Assembly: GCF_002218045.2 (NCBI RefSeq)
Contig: NZ_AP018686.1
Span: 806,001 to 870,000 of the forward strand
DNA length: 64,000 nucleotides
Source of the DNA: Vibrio rumoiensis
Lineage (GTDB): Bacteria; Pseudomonadota; Gammaproteobacteria; Enterobacterales; Vibrionaceae
Direction of reading: 5' to 3'
The translations under genes were made by a program, and so were the position numbers. This document shows positions 43,438-52,290 of this stretch, piece by piece (position 1 is the first letter of the stretch; the number at the start of each line of letters is the position of its first letter). Below the pieces are notes generated by a model. It was not told where the DNA came from, did no database searches, and saw nothing but the letters and a program-made list of their open reading frames with translations.

Positions 43438-44970
43438 ATGTCACAGATTCAATCTGAGCAAGGACGCTCAGCAATACCCCTACTTCAAACAAAAGGGATT
43501 TCTAAATCCTTTCCTGGAGTACGCGCGCTCGATAATGTTGATTTTGAATTACAGCATGGCGAAATCATGGCATTACTGGGCGAAAATGGCGCAGGTAAAT
43601 CCACACTCATTAAAGTACTCACTGGCGTTTATCAAAAAGATAGCGGCGAGGTGTTATTAGAAAATCAACCGATCAATCCAACCGATACTTCGCACGCCCA
43701 ACAACTCGGCATTGGTACCGTTTATCAAGAAGTTAATTTATTGCCGAATATGTCGGTCGTCGATAATTTATTTATCGGCCATGAACCCATGAAATGGGGA
43801 TTCGTGGATCGTAAAACCATGACCGAGAAATCCAAAACACTGGTCAAAAAATATGGCTTGAATATTGATGTCACCCAGCCTCTTAACCACTTTTCCGTAG
43901 CCATTCAGCAAGTGATTGCAATTGCTCGGGCAGTGTCTTTATCTGCCAAAATATTGATCTTAGATGAACCAACGGCCAGCCTCGATAACAATGAAGTAAA
44001 GATGCTATTTCGCATCATGACCGACTTGAAACAACAAGGGATCAGCTTAATTTTCATTACTCACTTTCTTGAGCAAGTCTATGAAGTGTCTGACCGCATT
44101 ACCGTTTTACGTAATGGCCAATTCATAGGAACACGAGTCACCAAAGAGCTACCTAGAATCGAATTAATCAAAATGATGTTAGGTAAAGATCTTGCTGATA
44201 ATGCGCTTAGACGTGCCGGCAAAACTCGTTTAAGCGACACGCCAACTATCCAACTTAGCCATTACGGTAAAAAAGGCACCATTCACCCATTTGATCTTAA
44301 TGTCTATCCCGGAGAGATCGTTGGACTTGCAGGCTTACTGGGCTCTGGTCGAACTGAAACCGCGGAAGTCATTTTCGGCATTCAACCCAATGACAGCGGC
44401 CAATGTACTTTTAAAGGCGAAAAGATCACGATTCATTCGGCTAGAAAAGCTTCGCGTGCAGGTTTAGGCTTTTGCCCTGAAGACAGAAAAACCGATGGCA
44501 TCATTGGCGCCGCTTCGGTACGAGAAAATATTATCCTCGCGCTGCAAGCACAACGTGGATGGTTCAACCCTATTTCGCAAAAAGAACAAGAAGACATCGC
44601 CAATCGCTTTATAAAACAACTGGGCATTAAAACCCCAAATATGGAACAACCGATCGAGTTTCTGTCTGGTGGTAATCAGCAAAAAGCACTGCTCGCTCGT
44701 TGGTTATTAACCAAACCTAAATTCCTTATTTTAGATGAACCCACTCGTGGCATTGACGTAGGTGCACACGCAGAAATCATCCGTTTAATCGAATCACTTT
44801 GCGCGGACGGACTCGCTTTACTGGTTATTTCTTCCGAACTTGAAGAATTGGTGAGTTATGCTGACCGAGTGATTGTGCTGAGAGACAAGAAACAAGTCAC
44901 TGAAATTCCAACCGAAACATTAACGGTTCCTGCCATCATGCAAGCCATTGCCCAAGGAGGTGCCGCATGA
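43438..44970 (+). CDS. ytfR: Galactofuranose ABC importer, tandem ATPase
   Basis: This is a 510-residue protein with two ABC domains, as in the ribose and galactose systems. The first has Walker A GENGAGKST (residues 54-62) and DEPTASLD, and the second has GLLGSGRTE with a degenerate Walker A and LDEPTRGIDVGA. The signature SGGNQQK is present in the second half. It drives import of galactofuranose-type sugars through the YtfT/YjfF permeases. Overlaps ytfT by four bases (ATGA), so it is translationally coupled. Confidence 0.93.
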   Translation: MSQIQSEQGRSAIPLLQTKGISKSFPGVRALDNVDFELQHGEIMALLGENGAGKSTLIKVLTGVYQKDSGEVLLENQPINPTDTSHAQQLGIGTVYQEVNLLPNMSVVDNLFIGHEPMKWGFVDRKTMTEKSKTLVKKYGLNIDVTQPLNHFSVAIQQVIAIARAVSLSAKILILDEPTASLDNNEVKMLFRIMTDLKQQGISLIFITHFLEQVYEVSDRITVLRNGQFIGTRVTKELPRIELIKMMLGKDLADNALRRAGKTRLSDTPTIQLSHYGKKGTIHPFDLNVYPGEIVGLAGLLGSGRTETAEVIFGIQPNDSGQCTFKGEKITIHSARKASRAGLGFCPEDRKTDGIIGAASVRENIILALQAQRGWFNPISQKEQEDIANRFIKQLGIKTPNMEQPIEFLSGGNQQKALLARWLLTKPKFLILDEPTRGIDVGAHAEIIRLIESLCADGLALLVISSELEELVSYADRVIVLRDKKQVTEIPTETLTVPAIMQAIAQGGAA

Positions 44971-45998
44971 GGTCTCAAACAGTTCAACATTCTCTTAAGC
45001 CAAAACCAAATCAGCCGTCGAAGTTCAAATTCAAAATACCGAAAGGCGCACCACAAATTGCGGCCTTAATTTTAGTGCTGCTCATCAACAGTATTGTCTC
45101 AGATGGTTTCTTTTCTATTCACATCCAAGATGGTCGTTTGTTTGGTAGTGTCATTGATATTTTGAACCGCTGCGCTCCTGTTGCCCTGCTTACCCTCGGT
45201 ATGACACTCGTGATCGCGACTGGCGGAATCGATTTATCCGTTGGCGCAGTGATGGCGATCAGCGGTGCAACCATGGCAAGTTTAGCTTCGCAAGGCTACT
45301 CAATTCCCATCGTTATTTTAGCGTCATTGGCCGCAGGCTTAGTTTGTGGATTATGGAATGGTTTCCTCGTCGCGGTGTTTAAAATCCAGCCTATTGTGGC
45401 CACATTAATTTTAATGGTTGCCGGACGCGGTGTTGCTCAGCTAATTACCGAGGGGCAAATCATCACCTTCAATAACGACGCTTTAGCATGGTTAGGCAGT
45501 GGCTCTTTCCTCTACTTCCCAACCCCAGTCGTTATCACATTACTGTGTACTTTGTTTATCTGGCTACTTACCAAAAAAACCGCACTCGGCTTATTTATTG
45601 AATCGGTCGGGATTAATATCCGCGCTGCCAAAAATGCTGGCGTAAACACCCCGGTTATTGTGATTTCAACCTACATGTTAAGCGGCTTGATGGCTGCGAT
45701 TGCCGGCATTATTGTCGCCGCCGATATTCGAGGAGCCGATGCCAATAATGCAGGGTTATGGCTTGAAATGGATGCCATATTAGCCGTTGTCATTGGCGGA
45801 ACCGCATTAATGGGGGGACGTTTTCATTTATTCCTCGCCTTAGTGGGCGCGCTGATTATTCAAGGGGTAAACACTGGAATATTACTTTCTGGATATCAAC
45901 CGCAATGGAACCAAATCGTGAAAGCGTTAGTGGTCTTAGTCGTTTTGGTGTTGCAATCATCTACGGTTTTAAATTCATTAAAGCGAGGTAAGTCATGA
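44967..45998 (+). CDS. ytfT: Galactofuranose ABC importer, permease 1
   Basis: This 343-residue inner-membrane permease of the ribose-family type has about nine hydrophobic segments and the EAA-like block RAAKNAGVNTPVIVISTYMLSG. GIDLSVGAVMAISGA marks the first conserved region. It overlaps both ytfR and yjfF by four bases. It pairs with yjfF as a heterodimeric channel. Confidence 0.92.
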   Translation: MRSQTVQHSLKPKPNQPSKFKFKIPKGAPQIAALILVLLINSIVSDGFFSIHIQDGRLFGSVIDILNRCAPVALLTLGMTLVIATGGIDLSVGAVMAISGATMASLASQGYSIPIVILASLAAGLVCGLWNGFLVAVFKIQPIVATLILMVAGRGVAQLITEGQIITFNNDALAWLGSGSFLYFPTPVVITLLCTLFIWLLTKKTALGLFIESVGINIRAAKNAGVNTPVIVISTYMLSGLMAAIAGIIVAADIRGADANNAGLWLEMDAILAVVIGGTALMGGRFHLFLALVGALIIQGVNTGILLSGYQPQWNQIVKALVVLVVLVLQSSTVLNSLKRGKS

Positions 45999-46996
45999 TC
46001 AAACGCCATTTACCTTTAATGATCACTATCGGGGTCTTTATTCTCGGTTATGTCATTTGTTTGGTTGAATACCCAGCGTTTTTAACCACTCGAGTCATTT
46101 GTAATATCTTAACTGATAATGCGTTTCTCGGAATCATTGCCGTCGGCATGACCTTTGTGATCCTCTCAGGCGGCATCGATCTTTCCGTTGGTGCAGTGAT
46201 TGCCTTTACCGGGGTATTTCTTGCCAAAATGGTCGGGGATTGGGGCATTAATCCTGTGGTCGCGATCCCAATTGTATTGGCGATGGGGGCAATCTTTGGT
46301 GCGATGATGGGTTGGCTAATTGATACTTTAAAAATCCCGCCTTTCATCATTACCTTAGCTGGCATGTTCTTTTTGCGCGGTACTAGTTTTATTATTTCTG
46401 AACAATCGATTCCAATCGTACATCCCATGTTTAGAGAATTATCTCGTGCCTCGTGGAAGATTTGGGGAGGCGGTCGACTAAGCTTAATCGCTATCATCAT
46501 GTTGGCAGTGGTGGCCTTTGGGATTTATCTCGCCCATCGGACTCGATTTGGTAATAACGTCTATGCGATTGGTGGTAATGCTCAGTCTGCCGCGTTAATG
46601 GGCGTGCCTGTTCGTCAAACCAACATTCGCATTTATATGTTATCGAGTTTGCTGGCGACACTATCCGGTATTGTGTTTGCGATTTACACCTCAGCGGGCT
46701 ACCCATTAGCCGCGGTCGGTGTAGAGCTTGATGGCATTGCGGCAGTAGTGATTGGTGGAACCTTGCTATCGGGAGGTGTTGGCACCGTGTTCGGCTCGCT
46801 ATTCGGCGTACTGCTCCAAGGCTTAATCCAAACTTATATCACCTTTGATGGCACCTTAAGTTCTTGGTGGACCAAGATCATCATCGGGATTTTGCTGTTT
46901 TGTTTCATTGGTCTACAACGTTTGCTCGTCGTCCTTTCCGAGCGGCGTCGAAATGTGCAATCGACCAATCAAACAAAAATTGAGGCAGTGAATTAA
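45995..46996 (+). CDS. yjfF: Galactofuranose ABC importer, permease 2
   Basis: A 333-residue homolog of ytfT, with GGIDLSVGAVIAFTGVFLA and AIGGNAQSAALMGVPVRQT. It completes the four-gene operon. A Vibrio palindromic repeat starts at the last base of its stop codon (46996), and an intrinsic terminator follows at 47098. Confidence 0.92.
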   Translation: MIKRHLPLMITIGVFILGYVICLVEYPAFLTTRVICNILTDNAFLGIIAVGMTFVILSGGIDLSVGAVIAFTGVFLAKMVGDWGINPVVAIPIVLAMGAIFGAMMGWLIDTLKIPPFIITLAGMFFLRGTSFIISEQSIPIVHPMFRELSRASWKIWGGGRLSLIAIIMLAVVAFGIYLAHRTRFGNNVYAIGGNAQSAALMGVPVRQTNIRIYMLSSLLATLSGIVFAIYTSAGYPLAAVGVELDGIAAVVIGGTLLSGGVGTVFGSLFGVLLQGLIQTYITFDGTLSSWWTKIIIGILLFCFIGLQRLLVVLSERRRNVQSTNQTKIEAVN

Positions 46997-47067
46997 TACC
47001 AATCACACTAATTAGATGGTCAAAAATTGCGTAGCAAGGATGATCAGATAATTAGTACGATTGGTAT
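46996..47067. repeat. Vibrio short palindromic repeat (ATACCAATC type)
   Basis: ATACCAATCACACTAATTA faces TAATTAGTACGATTGGTAT across 34 bases, giving about 26-base arms with few mismatches. It starts at the yjfF stop. Confidence 0.78.
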
Positions 47068-47097
47068 AACCCCACAATTAACGCTTCCTCATTTTTT

Positions 47098-47125
47098 GGC
47101 GGGTATCATAGGCCCGCCTTTTTTT
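47098..47125 (+). terminator. Terminator of the ytf operon
   Basis: GGCGGG and CCCGCC stem, followed by seven T's. Confidence 0.88.
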
Positions 47126-47222
47126 GTCCGCTATTTACACGATGAAATACCACCATAAAAAAAGGCAAATGCTCATCACATTCACCTTATTGCTTGGATA
47201 TTACATCGATAATGGTTGGCGG

Positions 47223-47555
47223 CTATGCGCAACACTTTTTATATTTTTTACCACTTCCGCATAAGCAAGGATCATTGCGATTTGGCGTTTTTTCAAACGT
47301 CGTTGTGGTTGGCTTATTTAGCACCGTTTCTAATTCAATAATGTTTTCGCTTTGTGAGTCATCAATCGTGATGTCTGCAACCAAATCGTGTTGCTTAAGT
47401 ATTTCCAACACTTCTAAAGAACGTGCTTCAGTTTGAACACTTAACGATAAAGGTGATTCGGTGCTGCCAGCTTTAATATTACGCTTAACGTTATAGCCAG
47501 ACGTAACATGGCTTTGGCGCGCATCAATACGGCCTTTAAAAAATAATTTTGACAT
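47223..47555 (-). CDS. SEC-C metal-binding protein (PBPRA1643 family)
   Basis: This 110-residue protein starts at ATG 47555, with TTGGAATATC upstream; the frame to 47579 is less likely. It has a C-terminal SEC-C zinc motif, RNDPCLCGSGKKYKKCCA, which is the SecA-type metal-binding tail. The N-terminal part, MSKLFFKGRIDARQSHVTSGY, is typical of the PBPRA1643 family. It is convergent with the ytf operon. The precise role is unknown. Confidence 0.85.
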   Translation of the reverse strand: MSKLFFKGRIDARQSHVTSGYNVKRNIKAGSTESPLSLSVQTEARSLEVLEILKQHDLVADITIDDSQSENIIELETVLNKPTTTTFEKTPNRNDPCLCGSGKKYKKCCA

Positions 47556-47706
47556 TGATATTCCAATTAAAAGAAGCAAGGTGCTTGGTGGCGAGTATAC
47601 GCTGTTTTACGCAACAACGCAGAGCAATTGAACATTAAATAAAATATGATCATTTATACCCTTCGATGCTATCTTAATAGGTAAATGAAAACTAAAGGAT
47701 AATGTA

Positions 47707-48558
47707 ATGAAACCCTTTTCAATGAAATGGCTAACCGTGCCCGTCACCTGCTCACTGGCTTTATTGGTTAACGCATGTAGTCAATCCCCTTCTCTCACTC
47801 TCCCGGCATTGGCGAGTAGCAATAATAAAGCGGTAGGAACCATCATTTGGCGAGATCTTGCTACTACCGCTCCAGACAAAGTTCAACCTTTCTACCACAA
47901 TGTCTTTGGCTGGAATTTTGAAAGCGTCAATAATGATTACAGCCTGATCACTTACCAAGGACAACCTATTGCTGGCATGGCCAAAATGCCTAGTAACAGC
48001 AGCACCAATTACTGGCTACCAGTGATCTCAACCAATAATGTTGATAACACATTAAGCCAATCAAAACTGGCTGGTGGTAAAACCTTAATCAAGAAAACCA
48101 CATTAAAGGGACGAGGTGAACTTGCCGTAATTCAAGATCCACAAGGTGCCGTCTTCTCGATTTTAAATACCTTTACCGGCGACCCTGCACCTCTTGCGAA
48201 ACAAGACGGCAATTGGATTTGGCAAGAAATCTGGACAGATAACATTTCTCAAAGTCAGAGCTTCTATCAAAAATTGGGCGACTTTAAGAGCACTGACAAA
48301 ACCATGCTAGGTCATAGCTATTCATACTTGGCTATTAATGATCAGCCTGCATTTGGATTTGTGAAAAAACCTAATGCTGAGGTTCCAACGACATGGGTGA
48401 ATTACATCAAAGTCTCTGACATCAACGCAACGGTTGAAAAAATCGAGCTCAATGGCGGACATGTGTTAATGGCACCTACCAAAGAAGTTCGTAACGGTAC
48501 AGTCGCAATCATTCGCGATCCAGCGGGTGCAGGATTTGTTATACAGGAGATGAAATAA
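47707..48558 (+). CDS. VOC-family lipoprotein
   Basis: This 283-residue protein has a lipobox (LLVNAC, C24). It contains two VOC (glyoxalase/bleomycin-like) beta-alpha-beta units, the first near residues 40-145 (IIWRDLATTAPDKVQPFYHNVFGWNF, in parts) and the second near 170-283. Metal ligands are not obvious, so it may be a non-enzymatic binding protein. A strong AAAGGATAAT ribosome site precedes. Its stop overlaps the start of a 50-residue lipoprotein gene (TAATG). Confidence 0.8.
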   Translation: MKPFSMKWLTVPVTCSLALLVNACSQSPSLTLPALASSNNKAVGTIIWRDLATTAPDKVQPFYHNVFGWNFESVNNDYSLITYQGQPIAGMAKMPSNSSTNYWLPVISTNNVDNTLSQSKLAGGKTLIKKTTLKGRGELAVIQDPQGAVFSILNTFTGDPAPLAKQDGNWIWQEIWTDNISQSQSFYQKLGDFKSTDKTMLGHSYSYLAINDQPAFGFVKKPNAEVPTTWVNYIKVSDINATVEKIELNGGHVLMAPTKEVRNGTVAIIRDPAGAGFVIQEMK

Positions 48559-48710
48559 TGAAAAATATCAAACGTATGATTATTGCTGCTGCAACAGTGG
48601 TATTACTCGCCTCTTGTACTCCTTACGCAAGTTTAGATATAGGCGCCCCATTTAAAATTGGCCCAGTCTATGTCAACCCAAGCATTGGGATCGGCGGTAA
48701 TTTAAAATAG
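48558..48710 (+). CDS. Small lipoprotein, 50 aa
   Basis: This short frame is easily missed. Its ATG shares the last A of the upstream stop. It encodes MKNIKRMIIAAATVVLLASC, with a lipobox ending at C20, then a 30-residue tail rich in Gly and Pro (PFKIGPVYVNPSIGIGG). The coupling with the VOC lipoprotein gene suggests a joint function. Function unknown. Confidence 0.7.
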   Translation: MKNIKRMIIAAATVVLLASCTPYASLDIGAPFKIGPVYVNPSIGIGGNLK

Positions 48711-48745
48711 TCGCCGTATAGATAAATTCTCCTAAATGACTTCAA

Positions 48746-48783
48746 CCTAAGTGACTTCAAATAGCATCTTGAAGCCACTTAGG
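48746..48783. repeat. Vibrio short palindromic repeat (ACTTCAAG type)
   Basis: CCTAAGTGACTTCAA faces TTGAAGCCACTTAGG across 8 bases. It is related to the repeat at 38965-39019. Confidence 0.75.
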
Positions 48784-48826
48784 TATAAAATACGCCCATC
48801 TATTTTCACACTCATAAGAGAGCATC

Positions 48827-49078
48827 ATGAACCCAATTTTAGCGTTACTGAAAGAACACAATATTGCCGACGAGCAAATCCGTGATATTTTTCAACAACT
48901 CACAGAAAACCCATTAGCGGCAATGGCAACCATTAGCCAACTCGGTTTACCGCAAGACAAACTTCAAATGTTAATGGCTCAGGTAATGCAAAACCCAGCG
49001 TTAATTAAAGATGCGGTAGATGAGTTGGGTTTGGATTACTCAAAGGTAGAAGAAGCAAAAGAAAAGCTTCAGAAGTAG
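48827..49078 (+). CDS. DUF2999 protein
   Basis: An 83-residue all-helical acidic protein, recognised as the Vibrio DUF2999 family (MNPILALLKEHNIADEQIRD, then QMLMAQVMQNPALIKDAVDEL). Follows GAGAGCATC. No function is known. Ends at a terminator. Confidence 0.8.
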   Translation: MNPILALLKEHNIADEQIRDIFQQLTENPLAAMATISQLGLPQDKLQMLMAQVMQNPALIKDAVDELGLDYSKVEEAKEKLQK

Positions 49079-49105
49079 TTTAAATCTATATCGCTCATTT
49101 ATACG

Positions 49106-49145
49106 AAAAAGGGTCGCTACCATTTCATTGATAGCGACCCTTTTA
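49106..49145. terminator. Terminator between DUF2999 gene and hcr
   Basis: The stem AAGGGTCGCTA and TAGCGACCCTT, with A's and T's on both sides. Confidence 0.88.
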
Positions 49146-49169
49146 TATTTCTCACGAAGAATGAAATTG

Positions 49170-50255
49170 TTAGTTTAACGCGACTTCAACATCCGACTCA
49201 ACTTGGCACGAACACGCCAGAACAACGCCATTATCGATTTCATCTTCCGTTAAAGTCGCGGTACTAGTGCGAGTAAATTCGCCTTTGACGACACGACACT
49301 TACAAGAACCACAAATGCCACTTCGGCATGCGGCAATGACGGGTACTTTGGCCGCTTCTAATGCATCAATCAATGCACTCCCCACTTTCGCTTCGGCATG
49401 AGCGCCAAAGGCTGGTACAAATACGGTTGCATTACTGATGGCTTGCGCTTTATCGGCATCGCTATTCAATATTACTCCCGGTTCCAGCATTACTTCTGGT
49501 TGTTCTGATTCAGCAGACGTGAAACTTTCTTGATAAAAGTTATCCATATTCATGCCCAGCTCCGATAAGTTTTCTTGCATCGCGCTCATAAAACCAATTG
49601 GGCCGCATAAAAATGCACTACGCTCCGCAATATCAGGGCAATATTGTTTTAACGCTGCTTGTGTTAAGCGCCCTTCTAAATATTCTGATCCTTGGGCATT
49701 TTCTAACATCACATCAAAGTGAAAACGCTCATGTGACGCTGCCATTTCTAGTAATTCTTGATGGTAAATCACTTGCTCAAGTTCTGTTGCCGCATGGATA
49801 AAGTGAATATCTGTGGTATCCGTTTTATCCGCTAGTAGAGTTTTCGCCATCGACATTACTGGTGTGATGCCACAGCCTGCACTGAGCAATACAATGTGGT
49901 CGCCATGCGGTTGCTCGATATGAAATTCTCCAGCCGGTTTTAACACTGAAACGGTTTGACCTTCTTGTAAAGAATCCACGATATAGTTGGAAACTTTGCC
50001 ACCATCAACGCGTTTAATGGTCAGTTGTAATTCGCTTTGATGAGGCATTGAACTTAATGAATAGGCGCGGTATTCCGTCTTACCTTCTACCTCAATGCCC
50101 AGCGTGATAAATTGACCGGGAATAAAGTCAAATACCGTTTCTGAATTCTGATTGTCGGCCACTAAAGTGACGCTAACGCAATTGGGTGTTTCCTGCCATT
50201 TACGTTGGCAAATAAAGGTGGCGGGTTGATTGTCTGGCCATTCAAATGGGTTCAT
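49170..50255 (-). CDS. hcr: NADH oxidoreductase of the hybrid-cluster protein
   Basis: This 361-residue reductase transfers electrons from NAD(P)H to Hcp. It has an N-terminal FAD-binding and NAD domain (AYSLSSMPHQ, then LLSAGCGITPVMSM) and a C-terminal plant-type 2Fe-2S ferredoxin (CRSGICGSCKC and LACSCQ). It lies 97 bases downstream of hcp on the same strand, so it is the usual hcp-hcr operon. Confidence 0.93.
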   Translation of the reverse strand: MNPFEWPDNQPATFICQRKWQETPNCVSVTLVADNQNSETVFDFIPGQFITLGIEVEGKTEYRAYSLSSMPHQSELQLTIKRVDGGKVSNYIVDSLQEGQTVSVLKPAGEFHIEQPHGDHIVLLSAGCGITPVMSMAKTLLADKTDTTDIHFIHAATELEQVIYHQELLEMAASHERFHFDVMLENAQGSEYLEGRLTQAALKQYCPDIAERSAFLCGPIGFMSAMQENLSELGMNMDNFYQESFTSAESEQPEVMLEPGVILNSDADKAQAISNATVFVPAFGAHAEAKVGSALIDALEAAKVPVIAACRSGICGSCKCRVVKGEFTRTSTATLTEDEIDNGVVLACSCQVESDVEVALN

Positions 50256-50352
50256 GTCATTCGATCTCTCTTAAGAATTGCAAATATGAACGTCATTTCG
50301 AGTCATCATTGTTGATACCCGAAATGACGTCGATTACATAACGCTAAAACAA

Positions 50353-52023
50353 TTAAGCGGCTTTCTCGCCCAAGATTGTTTTCATATCCGCTTCAACCGT
50401 TGAGATTCCGCGTAGATCAAACTTCTCTTGCATCACAGCCATTAGGTTATCGGTTAAGAATGCAGGTTTGGTTGGACCGGTGTAGATACCTTTAATGCCT
50501 AACGCAAGAAGCGTTAATAGCACCACAATGGCTTTTTGCTCGAACCAAGATAGCACTAAAGTCAGTGGAAGATCATTTACGCCACAATCAAACTCTTTGG
50601 CCAATGCAAGCGCTAATTGGATGGCGGAGTAAGAGTCATTACATTGACCCACATCTAATAGACGAGGAATACCGTTGATTTCACCGTGTTGTTCTTTATT
50701 GAAACGGAACTTACCACAAGCCAGCGTTAAAATTAGGCTGTCATCTGGGGTTTGTTTCGTAAACTCGTTGAAGTAGTTACGCTCCACTTTGTCACCATCA
50801 CAACCACCGACTAAGAAGAAGTGGCTAATATTACCTTGCTTCACTTGATCAATAACCGCCGGTGCCGCTTCCATCAATGCATTACGACCAAAACCAACCG
50901 TGATCATGTGTTCAATTTCATCGTGTTTGAAGCCTTCTTGCGCCAATGCACAGTCAATCACTTCTGAAAAATCATCACCCACAATGTGAGTCACGTTTGG
51001 CCAACCTACGATGCTACGGGTGAAGATTCGATCATTATATTGACCCACTTCAGGGTTAAGCAGACAGTTAGACGTCATCACGATCGCACCAGGGAAGTTA
51101 GCAAATTCTTTTTGTTGATTCTGCCAAGCACTGCCGTAGTTACCGACTAGGTGAGGATATTTATTGAGTTCAGGATAGCCGTGAGCGGGCAGCATTTCAC
51201 CGTTGGTGTAAACGTTGATGCCTTTGCCTTCAGTTTGTTGCAGGATTTTTTCAAGATCGTGCAAGTCATGGCCTGATACTAAGATACATTTGCCTTTGAC
51301 AGGCTTAACATTCACTTGAGTAGGCGCAGGATGACCGAAAGTATCGGTTTCACCTTTATCAAGCATTTCCATGATTTTGTAGTTCATCAAACCAATTTGC
51401 ATCGAGCAATCAAGTAACGCTTGTAGATCTTGAGGTTCAGAGCCTAACCAAGACATAATTTGGTGATACTCAGCAAAAACCGCTTCTTCTGTTTGGCCAA
51501 GTACGCGCGCATGCTCCATATAAGCCGCCGCACCTTTTAGCCCGTATAGAGATAATAAACGTAAGCCCATGACATCTGGATCGACGGTTTCATGACCACG
51601 GTTCACCGCGGCAAGAGGCGCATATTTTAATAATTCTTCACGTGAGGTGGGTAGAGCAAATTGAGCCGCTGGCGTTAACTCAGGTAATGCTTCATTGGAT
51701 AAGGTCGCCGCTGCACGTACTTTTTCTTCTAAACGTAACTTATACGCATACGCTTGATTAGAAAATTCAACAATACGATCCGCATCGAAGTTCACATTGG
51801 TCAACGTCGAGAAGAAAGCTTGAGGTGCCCACTCATCCACTTCTGAATCTATGATGTCAAACTTGCGACCAAGATCCGCCCAGAAAGACACACCTTGCAA
51901 TACGTAGACTAAGATATCTTGTAAGTCAGACACTTCGCTGGTTTTACCACACATACCTTGCGCGTAAGAACAGCCATCGCCAACCGGTGTACGGATCGTT
52001 TGTTCACATTGAATACAAAACAT
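50353..52023 (-). CDS. hcp: Hydroxylamine reductase / hybrid-cluster protein
   Basis: This 556-residue protein has an N-terminal cysteine motif C-x2-C-x11-C-x6-C (C3, C6, C18, C25), the pattern seen in enterobacterial Hcp with a 2Fe-2S cluster. The hybrid-cluster cysteines occur later (SNCLLNPE, GGCDGD, LACGKFRFN). It reduces NO or hydroxylamine under anaerobic nitrosative stress. An FNR-like site (TTGAT-TTAA-TTCAA, 52126-52139) and a larger dyad lie upstream. It is first gene of hcp-hcr. Confidence 0.94.
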   Translation of the reverse strand: MFCIQCEQTIRTPVGDGCSYAQGMCGKTSEVSDLQDILVYVLQGVSFWADLGRKFDIIDSEVDEWAPQAFFSTLTNVNFDADRIVEFSNQAYAYKLRLEEKVRAAATLSNEALPELTPAAQFALPTSREELLKYAPLAAVNRGHETVDPDVMGLRLLSLYGLKGAAAYMEHARVLGQTEEAVFAEYHQIMSWLGSEPQDLQALLDCSMQIGLMNYKIMEMLDKGETDTFGHPAPTQVNVKPVKGKCILVSGHDLHDLEKILQQTEGKGINVYTNGEMLPAHGYPELNKYPHLVGNYGSAWQNQQKEFANFPGAIVMTSNCLLNPEVGQYNDRIFTRSIVGWPNVTHIVGDDFSEVIDCALAQEGFKHDEIEHMITVGFGRNALMEAAPAVIDQVKQGNISHFFLVGGCDGDKVERNYFNEFTKQTPDDSLILTLACGKFRFNKEQHGEINGIPRLLDVGQCNDSYSAIQLALALAKEFDCGVNDLPLTLVLSWFEQKAIVVLLTLLALGIKGIYTGPTKPAFLTDNLMAVMQEKFDLRGISTVEADMKTILGEKAA

Positions 52024-52125
52024 AATTTAAAGCTCCAGTAATGATTAACATCATCGCCCCACTCTTTTGGGACTCATAACAAATTCACTTCTGTACTGCA
52101 CTTTGCGTGCCAACTTTTAAATTAT

Positions 52126-52190
52126 TGATTTAATTCAATTTAACAAGTCATTAACCACCAGTATCGTTGTTATAATTACAACATAACGAT
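52126..52190 (-). promoter_or_regulatory. hcp upstream: FNR-like site and dyad
   Basis: TTGAT-TTAA-TTCAA (52126-52139) fits the FNR consensus TTGAT-N4-ATCAA in 9 of 10 positions. Further upstream, ATCGTT and AACGAT (52163-52190) enclose a nested near-palindrome, TGTTATAATTACAACA. It could be a nitric-oxide-responsive site, but I cannot assign a protein. Confidence 0.55.
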
Positions 52191-52236
52191 GTTATTTTTA
52201 CATCAAAAATTAACTACCTCATATCAGAACTAAGCA

Positions 52237-52286
52237 AGCTCTTTTACCGCGCGATAAATGAATGTGCAGTAAAAGAGCTATTTTTT
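52237..52286 (+). terminator. Hairpin with T-run on the plus strand, downstream of secF
   Basis: AGCTCTTTTAC and GTAAAAGAGCT pair perfectly across 21 bases. The T-run (52281-52286) follows on the plus strand, whereas both neighbours are on the minus strand. Confidence 0.65.
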
Positions 52287-52290
52287 ATAT

